DNA of 64,000 nt from Mageeibacillus sp. UBA6976 (GCA_002450155.1 DJYO01000026.1:1-64000), one strand, 5' to 3'. Numbered from the stretch's first letter, positions 8,886 to 17,790 are shown. Numbers and translations: made by a program. The notes: generated by a model not told the origin, from the sequence alone.

Positions 8886-9780
8886 TTATACCCTTCTGAC
8901 AGACGGCATGTCCGAGCTTATAGGCACTGCCGGAGTGCTGTTTGTTGTTGCGGTCTTAGCTTTCGTCTATATCGCGGTCATCATATTCATCAATGTAGTC
9001 AAGTATAAGAACAAAGTCGATCACAAAGGCGATGATTTCCTCCTGCCGGAAGTATCCTATTTCCTTGAGAGAGGCAAGAGGGATAAACAGGAGGATGCTT
9101 TCTATATATCTTCCATGCCGGACTATCCGGATAACGGTCTTATAGCCTGTGTTTCCGATGGTATGGGCGGTCTTCCTGACGGTGAAGTGGTATCCAAGTT
9201 TACCGTACAGACTATCAAGGAACACTATCCCTTGGATTTTGATGATCCGGATGCAGTTGGCGCCCTTATAAAAGACATCTCCGATAAAGTATATGATAAA
9301 TATAATCTCGGCAGCGGTGCAACGCTCGTTATGGTGCATATCAAGGATAACTTCATGCATTTCTACAGTCTTGGAGACAGCAATATTATCCTGCTGAGAG
9401 ATAACCGGGCGATCCTTCTTAACCAGAAACAGAATTACGTATCTGCCATCATACAGAAATTTGCAGAAGGCAATATGACCACACGTGATGCATATCTGGA
9501 TAACAGGGCAAGGGGACTTATTAATTTTGTAGGCAATTACGACTGCAAGGTCCTTAAGACTTCCAAACCCATGCGTATCTATGATGATGACATCATAATC
9601 GTATGTTCTGATGGCGTTACAGATACCATACCTTTGGATAAGCTTAAGAAATATGTACAGCCCCAGACCAGCGCCAGGACATCAGCTGAGAGGCTCAAGT
9701 ACGCGGTCCGCAACAAGAAACTGAGAAGGCAGGATAACTATACAGGAATAGTTATCAAGATGGAGCGTTCATTCATATGA
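8878..9780 (+). CDS. Membrane-anchored PP2C-type Ser/Thr phosphatase
   Basis: The 300-residue protein has one N-terminal transmembrane helix (about 17-40) followed by a cytoplasmic PP2C domain. Metal-binding and catalytic motifs are present: RDKQEDA (68-74), SDGMGG (93-98), LGDSNIILLR, and CSDGVTD near residue 245. It should therefore be an active Mn/Mg-dependent protein phosphatase. It overlaps the DUF624 gene by eight bases and the next gene by four (ATGA), so the three proteins are probably made together. No Hanks-type kinase partner lies within the window. Confidence 0.88.
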   Translation: MTDYTLLTDGMSELIGTAGVLFVVAVLAFVYIAVIIFINVVKYKNKVDHKGDDFLLPEVSYFLERGKRDKQEDAFYISSMPDYPDNGLIACVSDGMGGLPDGEVVSKFTVQTIKEHYPLDFDDPDAVGALIKDISDKVYDKYNLGSGATLVMVHIKDNFMHFYSLGDSNIILLRDNRAILLNQKQNYVSAIIQKFAEGNMTTRDAYLDNRARGLINFVGNYDCKVLKTSKPMRIYDDDIIIVCSDGVTDTIPLDKLKKYVQPQTSARTSAERLKYAVRNKKLRRQDNYTGIVIKMERSFI

Positions 9781-10328
9781 TCGAGTATTATCAGTTCAAG
9801 CATAACGGCGGCAGTGAAGAGTACAGGGATGGGATCTATATGTCCATCGTTCCACATATGACCTTTGCGATCTTAAGCGGCAGCAATATGGAGTCCGGGG
9901 CTGATGAAGCTAAGAAGATACTTGAATCTTCATTTGCAGGTAGTGACATGATGCTCGGATTTAAGGAGTTGGACCAAAAGCTCAAGGATAGTCTCCCCGC
10001 AGGGCTTGATTACTTGCTCATAAGGGTCACGGGCAGCTCCATTGAGTGCAGCAAATACGGCAGTGTTGATGCCAAGATCGTTATGGGAGGAGAGATGAGA
10101 CAGCTCCCCAATGGTTTCTTCGGTCTTGAATCCGGTGACCGGATAGTTTGCGGAGTAGAGAATTTCTTTAAGTATCTGCCGGATGAAGCAATCCTTGCAG
10201 ACGCTCTTGTTTCAGAGAACTGTTCTGAATGGACCAATTACATGGTGCGCCGGATCTCAGATTGCAATGAGCTGTCCTGTGGCAATCTTACCGCTCTTAC
10301 TTTGATACTGAGAGATCAGACCCCGTAA
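9777..10328 (+). CDS. Degenerate PP2C-like protein, probably catalytically inactive
   Basis: This 183-residue protein is not clearly recognisable on its own. Its second half follows the PP2C pattern: a GDRIVCGVENFFKYL segment where phosphatases have GDRLLLCSDG, and a closing CGNLTALTLIL where they have DNxTxxVV. The N-terminal half has no QEDA or DGMGG equivalent (AILSGSNMES stands there), so the metal-binding aspartates are missing. It begins inside the stop of the active phosphatase (ATGA). A regulatory pseudo-phosphatase is my inference. Its last 13 bases overlap the 3' end of tgt on the other strand. Confidence 0.6.
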   Translation: MIEYYQFKHNGGSEEYRDGIYMSIVPHMTFAILSGSNMESGADEAKKILESSFAGSDMMLGFKELDQKLKDSLPAGLDYLLIRVTGSSIECSKYGSVDAKIVMGGEMRQLPNGFFGLESGDRIVCGVENFFKYLPDEAILADALVSENCSEWTNYMVRRISDCNELSCGNLTALTLILRDQTP

Positions 10329-11440
10329 TAGGTCTTATAGTAGCTCTCCTTAAAGTCGCCCAGGCTGTCATCTGCAATTGCCTGTCTTACTCTTTCCATA
10401 AGCTTGAGCAGGTAGTAGATATTATGATAGGTGCAAAGCCTCAGGCCGAACATCTCATTCGCCTTGATAAGATGCCTTACATAAGCGGCAGAGTAATTGC
10501 GGCAGGCATAACAATCGCATTCCGGATCCATGGGACCATAGTCTTCGCTGTATTTCTTATCTCGTATTATTTTCTTGCCATGGTCAGTTAATATGGTTCC
10601 GTGTCTTCCCATCCTTGTAGGCAGAACGCAATCGAACATATCAACGCCCCTTAAAGAACCTTCTATAAGATAATCCGGAGTACCGACACCCATAAGGTAT
10701 CTGGGCTTATCTTCCGGCATGAGGGGAACCGTGCAGTCTATCATGGATAGGAATAATTCCTTGGGCTCGCCAACGGAGATCCCGCCTATGGCAAATCCGG
10801 GCAGATCGTAAGAAGTGATCTGCTCTGCACTCATCTTCCTTAAGTCCTCGTACATGGAACCCTGTATTATTCCGAATAGAGCCTGCTCCTCAGGTCTCTT
10901 ATGACTTTCAATACAGCGCTCAAGCCATCTAGTAGTCCTGTATAAAGACCTCTTGGCATATTCGTGATCTGAAGGGTAGGGGCAGCATTCATCGAATGCC
11001 ATCATGATATCAGATCCAAGGTCATTCTGGATAGACATGGACTTCTCAGGTGTAAGCAGCAGTTTTCTGCCGTCTATATGAGAGCTGAACTTAACGCCTT
11101 CTTCGGTAATATCCTTGGGCTTTGCCAGTGAGAACACCTGGAATCCGCCGCTGTCTGTAAGGACCGCGCCCTTCCAGTTCATGAATTTATGAAGGCCGCC
11201 GGCATTCCTTACGATCTCCGAACCCGGTCTCAGCCAGAGATGATATGTGTTTGACAGTATTATCCCTGCACCCATGCCTGCCACTTCTTCAGGGCTCATT
11301 CCCTTGACGGAAGCCTGTGTTCCTACGGGCATAAAGGCAGGTGTCATGAATGTGCCGTGAGGTGTATGGACCTTGCCGAGTCTTGCTCCGGTCTGCTTGC
11401 AGGTATGGATATGTTCGTAATAAACGGGAAATTTAGACAT
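10316..11440 (-). CDS. tgt: Queuine tRNA-ribosyltransferase (Tgt)
   Basis: Tgt exchanges guanine 34 of tRNAs for preQ1 in queuosine synthesis. The 374-residue protein carries the nucleophile/base motif VLTDSGGFQVFSL, the substrate motif GFAIGGISVGEP, the second aspartate in MFDCVLPTRMGRHG and the zinc site CDCYAC followed by HNIYY. I place the start at 11440, where GGAAGGA lies seven bases upstream inside the queA end. A start at 11458 would have no ribosome site. One base separates it from the queA stop, so the two are one operon. Confidence 0.96.
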   Translation of the reverse strand: MSKFPVYYEHIHTCKQTGARLGKVHTPHGTFMTPAFMPVGTQASVKGMSPEEVAGMGAGIILSNTYHLWLRPGSEIVRNAGGLHKFMNWKGAVLTDSGGFQVFSLAKPKDITEEGVKFSSHIDGRKLLLTPEKSMSIQNDLGSDIMMAFDECCPYPSDHEYAKRSLYRTTRWLERCIESHKRPEEQALFGIIQGSMYEDLRKMSAEQITSYDLPGFAIGGISVGEPKELFLSMIDCTVPLMPEDKPRYLMGVGTPDYLIEGSLRGVDMFDCVLPTRMGRHGTILTDHGKKIIRDKKYSEDYGPMDPECDCYACRNYSAAYVRHLIKANEMFGLRLCTYHNIYYLLKLMERVRQAIADDSLGDFKESYYKTYYGV

Positions 11441-11441
11441 A

Positions 11442-12488
11442 TTAGTTCCTTCCGTCATATAGGTCAGTTATGAACATTGCATCTCCAAAGGAGAAAAATC
11501 TGTATCTTTCTTCTACCGCATGCTTATAGGCATTAAGCACATTCTCTCTTCCGGCAAGAGCCGATACCAGCATTATAAGAGTTGATTCAGGCAGATGGAA
11601 ATTAGTTATCAGGGAATCCACACACTTAAACTCATATCCGGGATATATAAAGATATTGGTATATCCGGAGTGGGGGTTCATCTCGGGATCTATACTTGCA
11701 ACTGACTCAAGTGTCCTTGTGGATGTGGTGCCTACAGATATGATCCTGCGGCCTTCAGATCTTGCTCTCCTTATGATCTCAGATGCTTTAGCAGGGAAGT
11801 CGTACCATTCGGAATGCATCTCGTGTTCTTCTATGGAATCAGCCTTTACGGGCCTGAAAGTGCCAAGACCTACATGGAGTGTCAGCTCAGCTATCTCAAC
11901 ACCCATATCCCTGATCTTATTGAGCAGCTCATCTGTAAAGTGAAGACCTGCTGTAGGCGCTGCAGCTGAACCCGGGTCTTTGCTGTATACTGTCTGATAT
12001 CTCTCGGGATCATCGAGCTTCTCGTGGATATAAGGAGGGAGGGGGACTGTACCTGCCTTATCCAGCACTTCCTCCCAGATTCCGCTGAATTCAAAGTTGA
12101 TGATACGATTGCCGTTATCAAGGACTTCCTCGCAGGTAGCTTCAAGCTCGTCTTTGATAAAGACGAACTTTCTTCCGGGTCTGACTTTCTTGCCGGGCCT
12201 TGCAAGAGTCTCCCAGTGGGTATCGTCGATCCTCTTGAGCAGGAGGAGCTCCACTGGGCTGGAAGTATCTGCTCTTACTCCCAAAAGCCTTGCAGGGATA
12301 ACTCTGGTATTGTTTATGACCAGAACATCTCCTTTGACAAGGTAATCGGTGATATCTGTAAAGTGGCCGTCTATTGTCTTGCCGGTCTTTTTATCCAGTA
12401 TAAGAAGCCTTGAAGAAGATCTGTCTTCAAGGGGTACCTGGGCTATCAATTCTTCGGGAAGATCGTAGTAAAAATCGTGAGTCTTCAT
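11442..12488 (-). CDS. queA: S-adenosylmethionine:tRNA ribosyltransferase-isomerase (QueA)
   Basis: QueA transfers and isomerises the ribosyl moiety of SAM onto preQ1-modified tRNA, giving epoxyqueuosine, the step after Tgt. The 348-residue protein is of normal length and has the family signatures DLPEELIAQ near the N-terminus, DVLVINNTRVIPARL, AAPTAGLHFT, THVGLGTFRPV-like LTLHVGLGTF, and TNFHLPESTLIMLVSA near the end. AAGAAGG lies seven bases upstream of the ATG. It is the first gene of the queA-tgt operon and is divergent from the trpB-like gene. Confidence 0.97.
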   Translation of the reverse strand: MKTHDFYYDLPEELIAQVPLEDRSSSRLLILDKKTGKTIDGHFTDITDYLVKGDVLVINNTRVIPARLLGVRADTSSPVELLLLKRIDDTHWETLARPGKKVRPGRKFVFIKDELEATCEEVLDNGNRIINFEFSGIWEEVLDKAGTVPLPPYIHEKLDDPERYQTVYSKDPGSAAAPTAGLHFTDELLNKIRDMGVEIAELTLHVGLGTFRPVKADSIEEHEMHSEWYDFPAKASEIIRRARSEGRRIISVGTTSTRTLESVASIDPEMNPHSGYTNIFIYPGYEFKCVDSLITNFHLPESTLIMLVSALAGRENVLNAYKHAVEERYRFFSFGDAMFITDLYDGRN

Positions 12489-12581
12489 TAATATGCCTTC
12501 TTATTATTGATTCAGGAAGAAAGTTTAACACAAAGCCACAGTCTTATAAAGTAAAGGTAAAAGCAAAATACTCTAAAATAG

Positions 12582-12612
12582 TTGAGCCATTTTGGGAATA
12601 ATCGTATATAAT
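12582..12612 (+). promoter_or_regulatory. Promoter of the trpB-like gene
   Basis: TTGAGC (12582-12587) is followed by TATATA (12605-12610) after 17 bases. An overlapping TATAAT (12607-12612) would give a 19-base spacer. Start of transcription would be near 12618, leaving a leader of about 25 bases with AAAGGAG before the ATG. Confidence 0.6.
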
Positions 12613-12642
12613 TAACGCTGATAAAACAAAAGGAGCACTATT

Positions 12643-14007
12643 ATGGCTGAAATTCCTTACAAGATCTACCTGTCAGAGAATGAGATCCCCTCTGCCTGGT
12701 ACAATGTCCGCGCAGATATGAAGAATAAACCGGCACCTCTTCTTAATCCAGGTACCGGCGAGGTGCTTAAGGCATCAGATCTCTATCCCATCTTCTGTGA
12801 AGAACTTTCTAATCAGGAAGTAGACAACGATACCAAGTGGTTTGATGTACCCGGAGAGATATTGGATTTCTATAAGATGTACAGACCTGCGCCTCTGGTC
12901 AGAGCTTATTGTCTCGAGAAGGCGCTTGGAACACCTGCTCACATCTACTATAAGTTTGAGGGCAACAACACTTCAGGATCCCATAAGCTTAATTCTGCCA
13001 TTGCACAGGCATACTATGCCAAGAAGCAGGGCCTCAAGGGTGTTACTACAGAGACCGGTGCAGGTCAGTGGGGAACAGCTCTTTCCATGGCAACGGCTTA
13101 TTTCGGTCTTGATTGCCAGGTATATATGGTTAAGGTCTCTTACGAGCAGAAGCCTTTCCGCCGTGAGGTCATGAGGACCTACGGTGCTTCTGTAACACCT
13201 TCTCCTTCCATGAGCACAAATGTCGGACGTAAGATCAATGAAGAGTTTCCCGGAACAAACGGATCTCTCGGCTGCGCCATCTCCGAGGCTGTCGAAGCTG
13301 CCACATCCCAGGAAGGCTACAGATATGTCTTGGGCTCAGTGCTGAATCAGGTATTGCTCCATCAGTCTGTTATAGGTCTCGAGACCAAGGCTGCACTTGA
13401 TAAATATGGCATCAAGGCTGATATGATCATCGGTTGCGCAGGCGGCGGATCCAACCTTGGCGGCCTTATCTCACCATTCGCAGGTGAGATGCTCAGAGGC
13501 GAAGCCAGTTATGATATCGTTGCAGTTGAGCCTGCTTCATGTCCTTCGCTTACAAGGGGCAGCTACGTTTATGATTTTGCTGATACAGGTAAGGTCTGTC
13601 CTCTGGCTAAGATGTATACTCTGGGCAGCAGCTTCATGCCTGCTCCTAACCATGCCGGTGGTCTGCGCTATCACGGAATGAGCCCTGTCGTATCACAGCT
13701 TTACGATGACGGCATCATCAGAGCCGTATCTGTCAAGCAGACAGAAGTATTTGAGGCAGCTACCAAGTTTGCCAGGGTTGAAGGGATCCTTCCGGCACCT
13801 GAGAGCTCGCACGCTATCAAGGTTGCGATAGACGAAGCTTTGAGATGCAAGGAGACCGGAGAAGCCAAGAATATCGTATTCGGCCTTACAGGTACAGGTT
13901 ATTTCGACCTTGTTGCTTATCAGAAGTTTAATGACGGCGTTATGGAGGACTATATCCCTACAGATGAGGAGATAGCAAAGTCTCTGGCTTCCTGTCCCAA
14001 GGTTTGA
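12643..14007 (+). CDS. TrpB2-type PLP-dependent tryptophan synthase beta-like protein
   Basis: At 454 residues it is longer than the classical TrpB (about 400) and matches the TrpB2 branch, with an N-terminal extension, DVPGEILDFYKMYRPAPLVRA, and the PLP lysine in NNTSGSHKLNSA. The ammonia/indole-site motif TETGAGQWG and the phosphate-binding loop GCAGGGSNLGG follow. TrpB2 makes tryptophan from indole and serine and often stands alone. No other trp gene is nearby, so an indole-salvage role is likely but not proven. It is monocistronic, with its own promoter and a terminator at 14032. Confidence 0.9.
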   Translation: MAEIPYKIYLSENEIPSAWYNVRADMKNKPAPLLNPGTGEVLKASDLYPIFCEELSNQEVDNDTKWFDVPGEILDFYKMYRPAPLVRAYCLEKALGTPAHIYYKFEGNNTSGSHKLNSAIAQAYYAKKQGLKGVTTETGAGQWGTALSMATAYFGLDCQVYMVKVSYEQKPFRREVMRTYGASVTPSPSMSTNVGRKINEEFPGTNGSLGCAISEAVEAATSQEGYRYVLGSVLNQVLLHQSVIGLETKAALDKYGIKADMIIGCAGGGSNLGGLISPFAGEMLRGEASYDIVAVEPASCPSLTRGSYVYDFADTGKVCPLAKMYTLGSSFMPAPNHAGGLRYHGMSPVVSQLYDDGIIRAVSVKQTEVFEAATKFARVEGILPAPESSHAIKVAIDEALRCKETGEAKNIVFGLTGTGYFDLVAYQKFNDGVMEDYIPTDEEIAKSLASCPKV

Positions 14008-14031
14008 TAAAAATCAATGATATTTAATCAG

Positions 14032-14058
14032 AAGACCGCTTAACAAGGCGGTCTTTTT
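14032..14058 (+). terminator. Rho-independent terminator after the trpB-like gene
   Basis: AAGACCGC (14032-14039) pairs with GCGGTCTT (14048-14055) around an eight-base loop, and a run of T reaches 14058. Confidence 0.85.
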
Positions 14059-14094
14059 GATATAATGGATTTATTCTTTTTGAGGTCTATTTAG

Positions 14095-15192
14095 TTGAAG
14101 CGGTTTTCTTTAGTCATAGCTCTAATACTTGCTTTCTCACTTATGGCTGCCGGATGCAACAACGCATACGGTGGCGAGTCGGAACATACCACCATGATCC
14201 TTGATACAGTAGGTGAGAGCGATATGAACGGATCAGAGGCTTCATCTACGGAGGAGACTGAATACGCAACTCCCACGCCGACACCTGCGCCTAAGACTGT
14301 AGTTGTATCTTTTACAGGTGATGTTACTTTAACCCAGCATTATTCGAGTACTGCTTCCAATAACTTTGACCATGTGGTGAGCGGCGATATGGATTATTGC
14401 TTCCAGAACTGCAGGGAGGTCTTTGAGAATGACGATATGACCCTGGTCAACCTTGAGTGCGCTGTTACCGATAATACGGCCCATGCGGATAAGCAGTTTG
14501 TCTTCGGCATGAATCCTGAAGATCTGGAGATGCTTAACAGAGCCTCCATTGAATGCGTCAATCTGGCTAATAATCACACAAGGGATTTCCTTGAGGAAGG
14601 TCTCACCGAGACTAAGGACAATCTCGATCAGTACGGTATCGTCTGGAGCGATCAGAATAATACTGCTATCTATGAGACGAGTAATGGCGTCAGGATAGGA
14701 ATGTTCGGCCTTGCCAATAATTCTCCCATCGATAAGGGACTTACGGCCATATCAACTCTTCAAAATGACGGGGCAGACATAATAATCGCTTCCTGCCATT
14801 GGGGCGTAGAGGGTACCTATACCCAGACCCGGGAGCAGACAAACCAGGCTCACAGGCTTATCGATGCAGGAGCTGATATCGTTATCGGAAGCCACCCCCA
14901 CAGACTGCAGCCAATAGAGATCTATAACGGCAAGTATATATGCTATTCCTTATCGAACTTTTGTTTTGGTGGAAATATATCATTAAGTGACCCCGATTCA
15001 GTTATAATTCAATGCGAATTTCTTATGGACGCAGAGGGCACTTCTTGCGTAGACTATAAACTGAACGTAATTCCTTATTCGCAGACTTCGACAAGACCCG
15101 GCAATGACTTTTGTCCCAAGCCTTATGAGTGGGGAACTACTGAATATTACAGGGTTCTGAAGCGGCTGGGATGGTCGCAGGAAGATGAATAA
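14095..15192 (+). CDS. CapA-family (PGA_cap) metallophosphatase-like lipoprotein
   Basis: The 365-residue product begins at TTG (14095) with a lipoprotein signal whose lipobox is LMAAGC. A Thr/Pro linker (PTPTPAP) follows, and then a CapA-type calcineurin-fold domain. Its motifs are FTGDVTL, VNLECAV, NLANNHTRDF, ASCHWGVE and IGSHPHRLQP, which together form a two-metal site. Related proteins act in capsule or poly-gamma-glutamate assembly, but many family members have no known substrate. It is exported and anchored by lipid. A TATAAT at 14061-14066 may drive it, and purE starts 18 bases after its stop. Confidence 0.85.
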   Translation: MKRFSLVIALILAFSLMAAGCNNAYGGESEHTTMILDTVGESDMNGSEASSTEETEYATPTPTPAPKTVVVSFTGDVTLTQHYSSTASNNFDHVVSGDMDYCFQNCREVFENDDMTLVNLECAVTDNTAHADKQFVFGMNPEDLEMLNRASIECVNLANNHTRDFLEEGLTETKDNLDQYGIVWSDQNNTAIYETSNGVRIGMFGLANNSPIDKGLTAISTLQNDGADIIIASCHWGVEGTYTQTREQTNQAHRLIDAGADIVIGSHPHRLQPIEIYNGKYICYSLSNFCFGGNISLSDPDSVIIQCEFLMDAEGTSCVDYKLNVIPYSQTSTRPGNDFCPKPYEWGTTEYYRVLKRLGWSQEDE

Positions 15193-15210
15193 ATCATAGG
15201 AGAGGGTTTT

Positions 15211-15732
15211 ATGTCAGACAGTAGAGGTAAGGTACTTATAGTTATGGGATCAGATTCGGATTATCCGATCCTGGAGAAGGCTTTCGATATCTTAGATAAG
15301 TTTGGTGTTGAATTTGAATGCAGGGTTGCTTCGGCTCACAGAACTCCCGATCGCGCGATAAAGCTGGCGCGTGAGGCAGAGGATAACGGATTTGACGTAA
15401 TAATCGGCGCTGCAGGACTTGCTGCTCATCTTGCCGGCGTTCTTGCGGCAAATACTACTCTCCCTGTTATCGGCATACCTTGTAAGGGAGGTGCTCTTGC
15501 AGGAGTTGACGCTCTTTATGCAACAGTCCAGATGCCTACCGGCATACCTGTCGCAACAGTTGCTATTGATGGTGCTGCCAACGCAGCCATTCTTGCATGC
15601 CAGATGCTCGCTATCAAGGACGATGAGATGAAGGCTAAGCTCAAGGATTATAAGGCTGAGCTTGCAGCTTCTGTAGATAAGAAAGATGCTAATCTCCAGG
15701 CTAAACTGGAAACGAGAGGAGAGAATAAATAA
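15211..15732 (+). CDS. purE: N5-carboxyaminoimidazole ribonucleotide mutase (PurE, class I)
   Basis: PurE converts N5-CAIR to CAIR in purine synthesis. The 173-residue protein has the class I motifs VIMGSDSDYP-like VMGSDSDYP, the catalytic SAHRTPDR, GAAGLAAHLAGVLAANTTLPVIG and GVDALYATVQMPTGIPVATVAI. No PurK is seen in this window. The ATG follows a GGAGAGG site. Its stop TAA shares an A with the purF ATG, so translation is coupled. Confidence 0.96.
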   Translation: MSDSRGKVLIVMGSDSDYPILEKAFDILDKFGVEFECRVASAHRTPDRAIKLAREAEDNGFDVIIGAAGLAAHLAGVLAANTTLPVIGIPCKGGALAGVDALYATVQMPTGIPVATVAIDGAANAAILACQMLAIKDDEMKAKLKDYKAELAASVDKKDANLQAKLETRGENK

Positions 15733-17141
15733 TGAGCGGAATAATCGGTTGTTACAACATTAAGGGACAGACAACAGATGTAACCCATAACTGTTTCTAT
15801 GGGCTCTTCTCCCTTCAGCACAGAGGTCAGGAGTCCGCCGGTATCGCTGTAAATAACGGTGGAGCCTTCCTTATCCATAAGAATCCCGGACTTGTTACTG
15901 ATGTCTTTGACGAAGTGACATTGTCAGCCCTAGAGGGTTTCTCTGCCATCGGTCATTCAAGGGGAGGTTCACCCAGAGAATCCGGCACAGATGCCATCCA
16001 GCCTATAGTTATCAAATCAAGAGTAGGCAGCATCGGTCTTACATCTGATTCAGTAATAATGAACGATAATGCCATCAGAGAGGAGCTTAAGAATCAGGGA
16101 GCTATCTTCCAGACAAATACAGATTCAGAGATAATCCTCTCACTCTTCTCAAGGAACCGCATCAAGACTGAAGACAGTGAGAACGCTATCCTTGAGACAA
16201 TGAAGGAGATCCACGGCGTTTACGCAATGATCTTTATGGCAGATGACCGCATCATAGGCGTTAGAGACCCTTATGGTCTGAGACCTCTTTGCTTAGGCAA
16301 GATAGATGATACTTATATCCTCTCATCCGAGAACTGCGCTCTTGACGCTATAGGAGCTGAGTTTATAAGGGATATCGAGCCGGGTGAGGTCGTATCCATC
16401 TCAGCTGAGGGTATTAGATCACTTTACTACAATAACAGCGAGACAAACAAGAAGGACGGCAAGGTTTGCATCTTTGAGTATGTATATGTCGCAAGACCCG
16501 ATTCAGTTATCGACGGCATGAGCATCTTTGATTCCAGATACCGTGCAGGTCTTGCTCTCGCAAAGCTCCACCCCTGTGACGTAGATCTCGTTATCGGCGC
16601 TCCCGATTCAGGTAATGCCGCAGCAGAGGGATTTGCAGCAGGTTTAGGCGTTCCTTATGGCGCAGGACTTCTTAAGAACCGATATGTAGGCAGGACCTTT
16701 ATTAAGTCCACTCAGACTCAAAGAGAGCTTGCGGTAAGAATGAAGTTTGCCGCACTAAAGACAGCTATCAAGGACAAGAGGATCGCAATAGTTGACGACT
16801 CTCTCGTAAGAGGTACGACCACTAAGCACATAATCTCATTTCTCAGGGCGAATGGCGCTAAGGAAGTACATGTACGTCTCGCATCTCCGCCAGTCAAGTT
16901 CGGCTGCTGCTATGGCGTAAATGCTTCTTCTGAGACTGAGCTTCCTGCGGCTACCAAGACTGTCGATGAGATCGGAGAGATGATCGGTGCAGATTCAATA
17001 GGCTACATCACTCTTGAAGCCCTGAAGGATTGTCTCAATACGATCGACTGCGGTGTATGCTCAGCCTGCTTTGACGGCAACTTTATCGCCGGCAAGCCTG
17101 ATGAGGCAGAGGCGCAGATCCATAAGGTTACATATTCCTGA
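15732..17141 (+). CDS. purF: Amidophosphoribosyltransferase PurF with a degenerate glutaminase site
   Basis: PurF makes phosphoribosylamine from PRPP in the first committed purine step. In this 469-residue protein the phosphoribosyltransferase half is normal: the PRPP loop VDDSLVRGTTTKH is intact, and Fe-S cysteine candidates remain (KVCIFEY, FGCCYGV, CGVCSACF). The N-terminal Ntn-glutaminase half is altered. The protein starts MSGIIG where the family has Cys1 in CGI(V/I)G, and the Asn-Gly oxyanion pair (HNGN) is replaced by SDSV. The Arg in HRGQE and the Asp in TDSE are kept. It may use free ammonia. Cys7 after removal of a propeptide is a less likely rescue. Confidence 0.93.
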   Translation: MSGIIGCYNIKGQTTDVTHNCFYGLFSLQHRGQESAGIAVNNGGAFLIHKNPGLVTDVFDEVTLSALEGFSAIGHSRGGSPRESGTDAIQPIVIKSRVGSIGLTSDSVIMNDNAIREELKNQGAIFQTNTDSEIILSLFSRNRIKTEDSENAILETMKEIHGVYAMIFMADDRIIGVRDPYGLRPLCLGKIDDTYILSSENCALDAIGAEFIRDIEPGEVVSISAEGIRSLYYNNSETNKKDGKVCIFEYVYVARPDSVIDGMSIFDSRYRAGLALAKLHPCDVDLVIGAPDSGNAAAEGFAAGLGVPYGAGLLKNRYVGRTFIKSTQTQRELAVRMKFAALKTAIKDKRIAIVDDSLVRGTTTKHIISFLRANGAKEVHVRLASPPVKFGCCYGVNASSETELPAATKTVDEIGEMIGADSIGYITLEALKDCLNTIDCGVCSACFDGNFIAGKPDEAEAQIHKVTYS

Positions 17142-17155
17142 TTTGTGAGGTTCAG

Positions 17156-17776
17156 ATGAAGATTGCTGTATTTGTATCAGGCGGCGGAACTAATCTGCAG
17201 GCGATAATCGATAATACTAAGAACGGTATCCTTCAGGATATAGAGATAGCTTTGGTACTGTCATCTTCACCTGATGCCTATGCTCTGGAAAGAGCCAATA
17301 GTAACGGCATCAAGAGTGTTGTCATAAGATCCAAGGACTATCCTTCGAAAGCTGACTGGGATCAGGCTATGACAGATGCTGTAATATCCTCCGGTGCAGA
17401 GCTTATTGTTCTTGCAGGTTATCTTTCCTTATTAGGTCCCAAGATCGTTGGAGCCTTCTCCAATAGGATCATAAACATACATCCGTCCCTTATCCCTTCT
17501 TTCTGCGGTCCGGGAATGTACGGCATCAAGCCCCATATTGCCGCTCTTGCAAGAGGTGTGAAGGTTAGCGGTGCGACTGTTCATTTTGTAAATGAGAACT
17601 ACGATTCAGGTCCGATCCTTCTGCAGAAGACGGTAGATATCCTGCCTGACGATACTCCGGAGAGACTCCAGAAGAGGATCATGGAGGAATGCGAATGGCA
17701 GATCCTCCCCAAGGCCATAAGACTCATAGCTGACGGAAGAGTTGAGATCAATAACAATATTGCATACATAAGATAA
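17156..17776 (+). CDS. purN: Phosphoribosylglycinamide formyltransferase PurN
   Basis: This is the 10-formyltetrahydrofolate-dependent enzyme that formylates GAR. The 206-residue protein shows the nucleotide-binding VSGGGTNLQAI at the start, the LAGYLSLLGP segment, the catalytic Asn-His pair in NIHPSLIPSF and the catalytic Asp in NENYDSGPILLQ. It lies 14 bases after purF in the same direction, with TGAGGTTC as ribosome site. Confidence 0.95.
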   Translation: MKIAVFVSGGGTNLQAIIDNTKNGILQDIEIALVLSSSPDAYALERANSNGIKSVVIRSKDYPSKADWDQAMTDAVISSGAELIVLAGYLSLLGPKIVGAFSNRIINIHPSLIPSFCGPGMYGIKPHIAALARGVKVSGATVHFVNENYDSGPILLQKTVDILPDDTPERLQKRIMEECEWQILPKAIRLIADGRVEINNNIAYIR

Positions 17777-17790
17777 AGGAGGATCAAACT

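Noticed and set aside
15750..15752. Cys7 of PurF as normal catalytic N-terminus
   Set aside because: The GIIG segment aligns Ser2 with the usual Cys1, and the oxyanion Asn-Gly is also lost. Kept only as a caveat.
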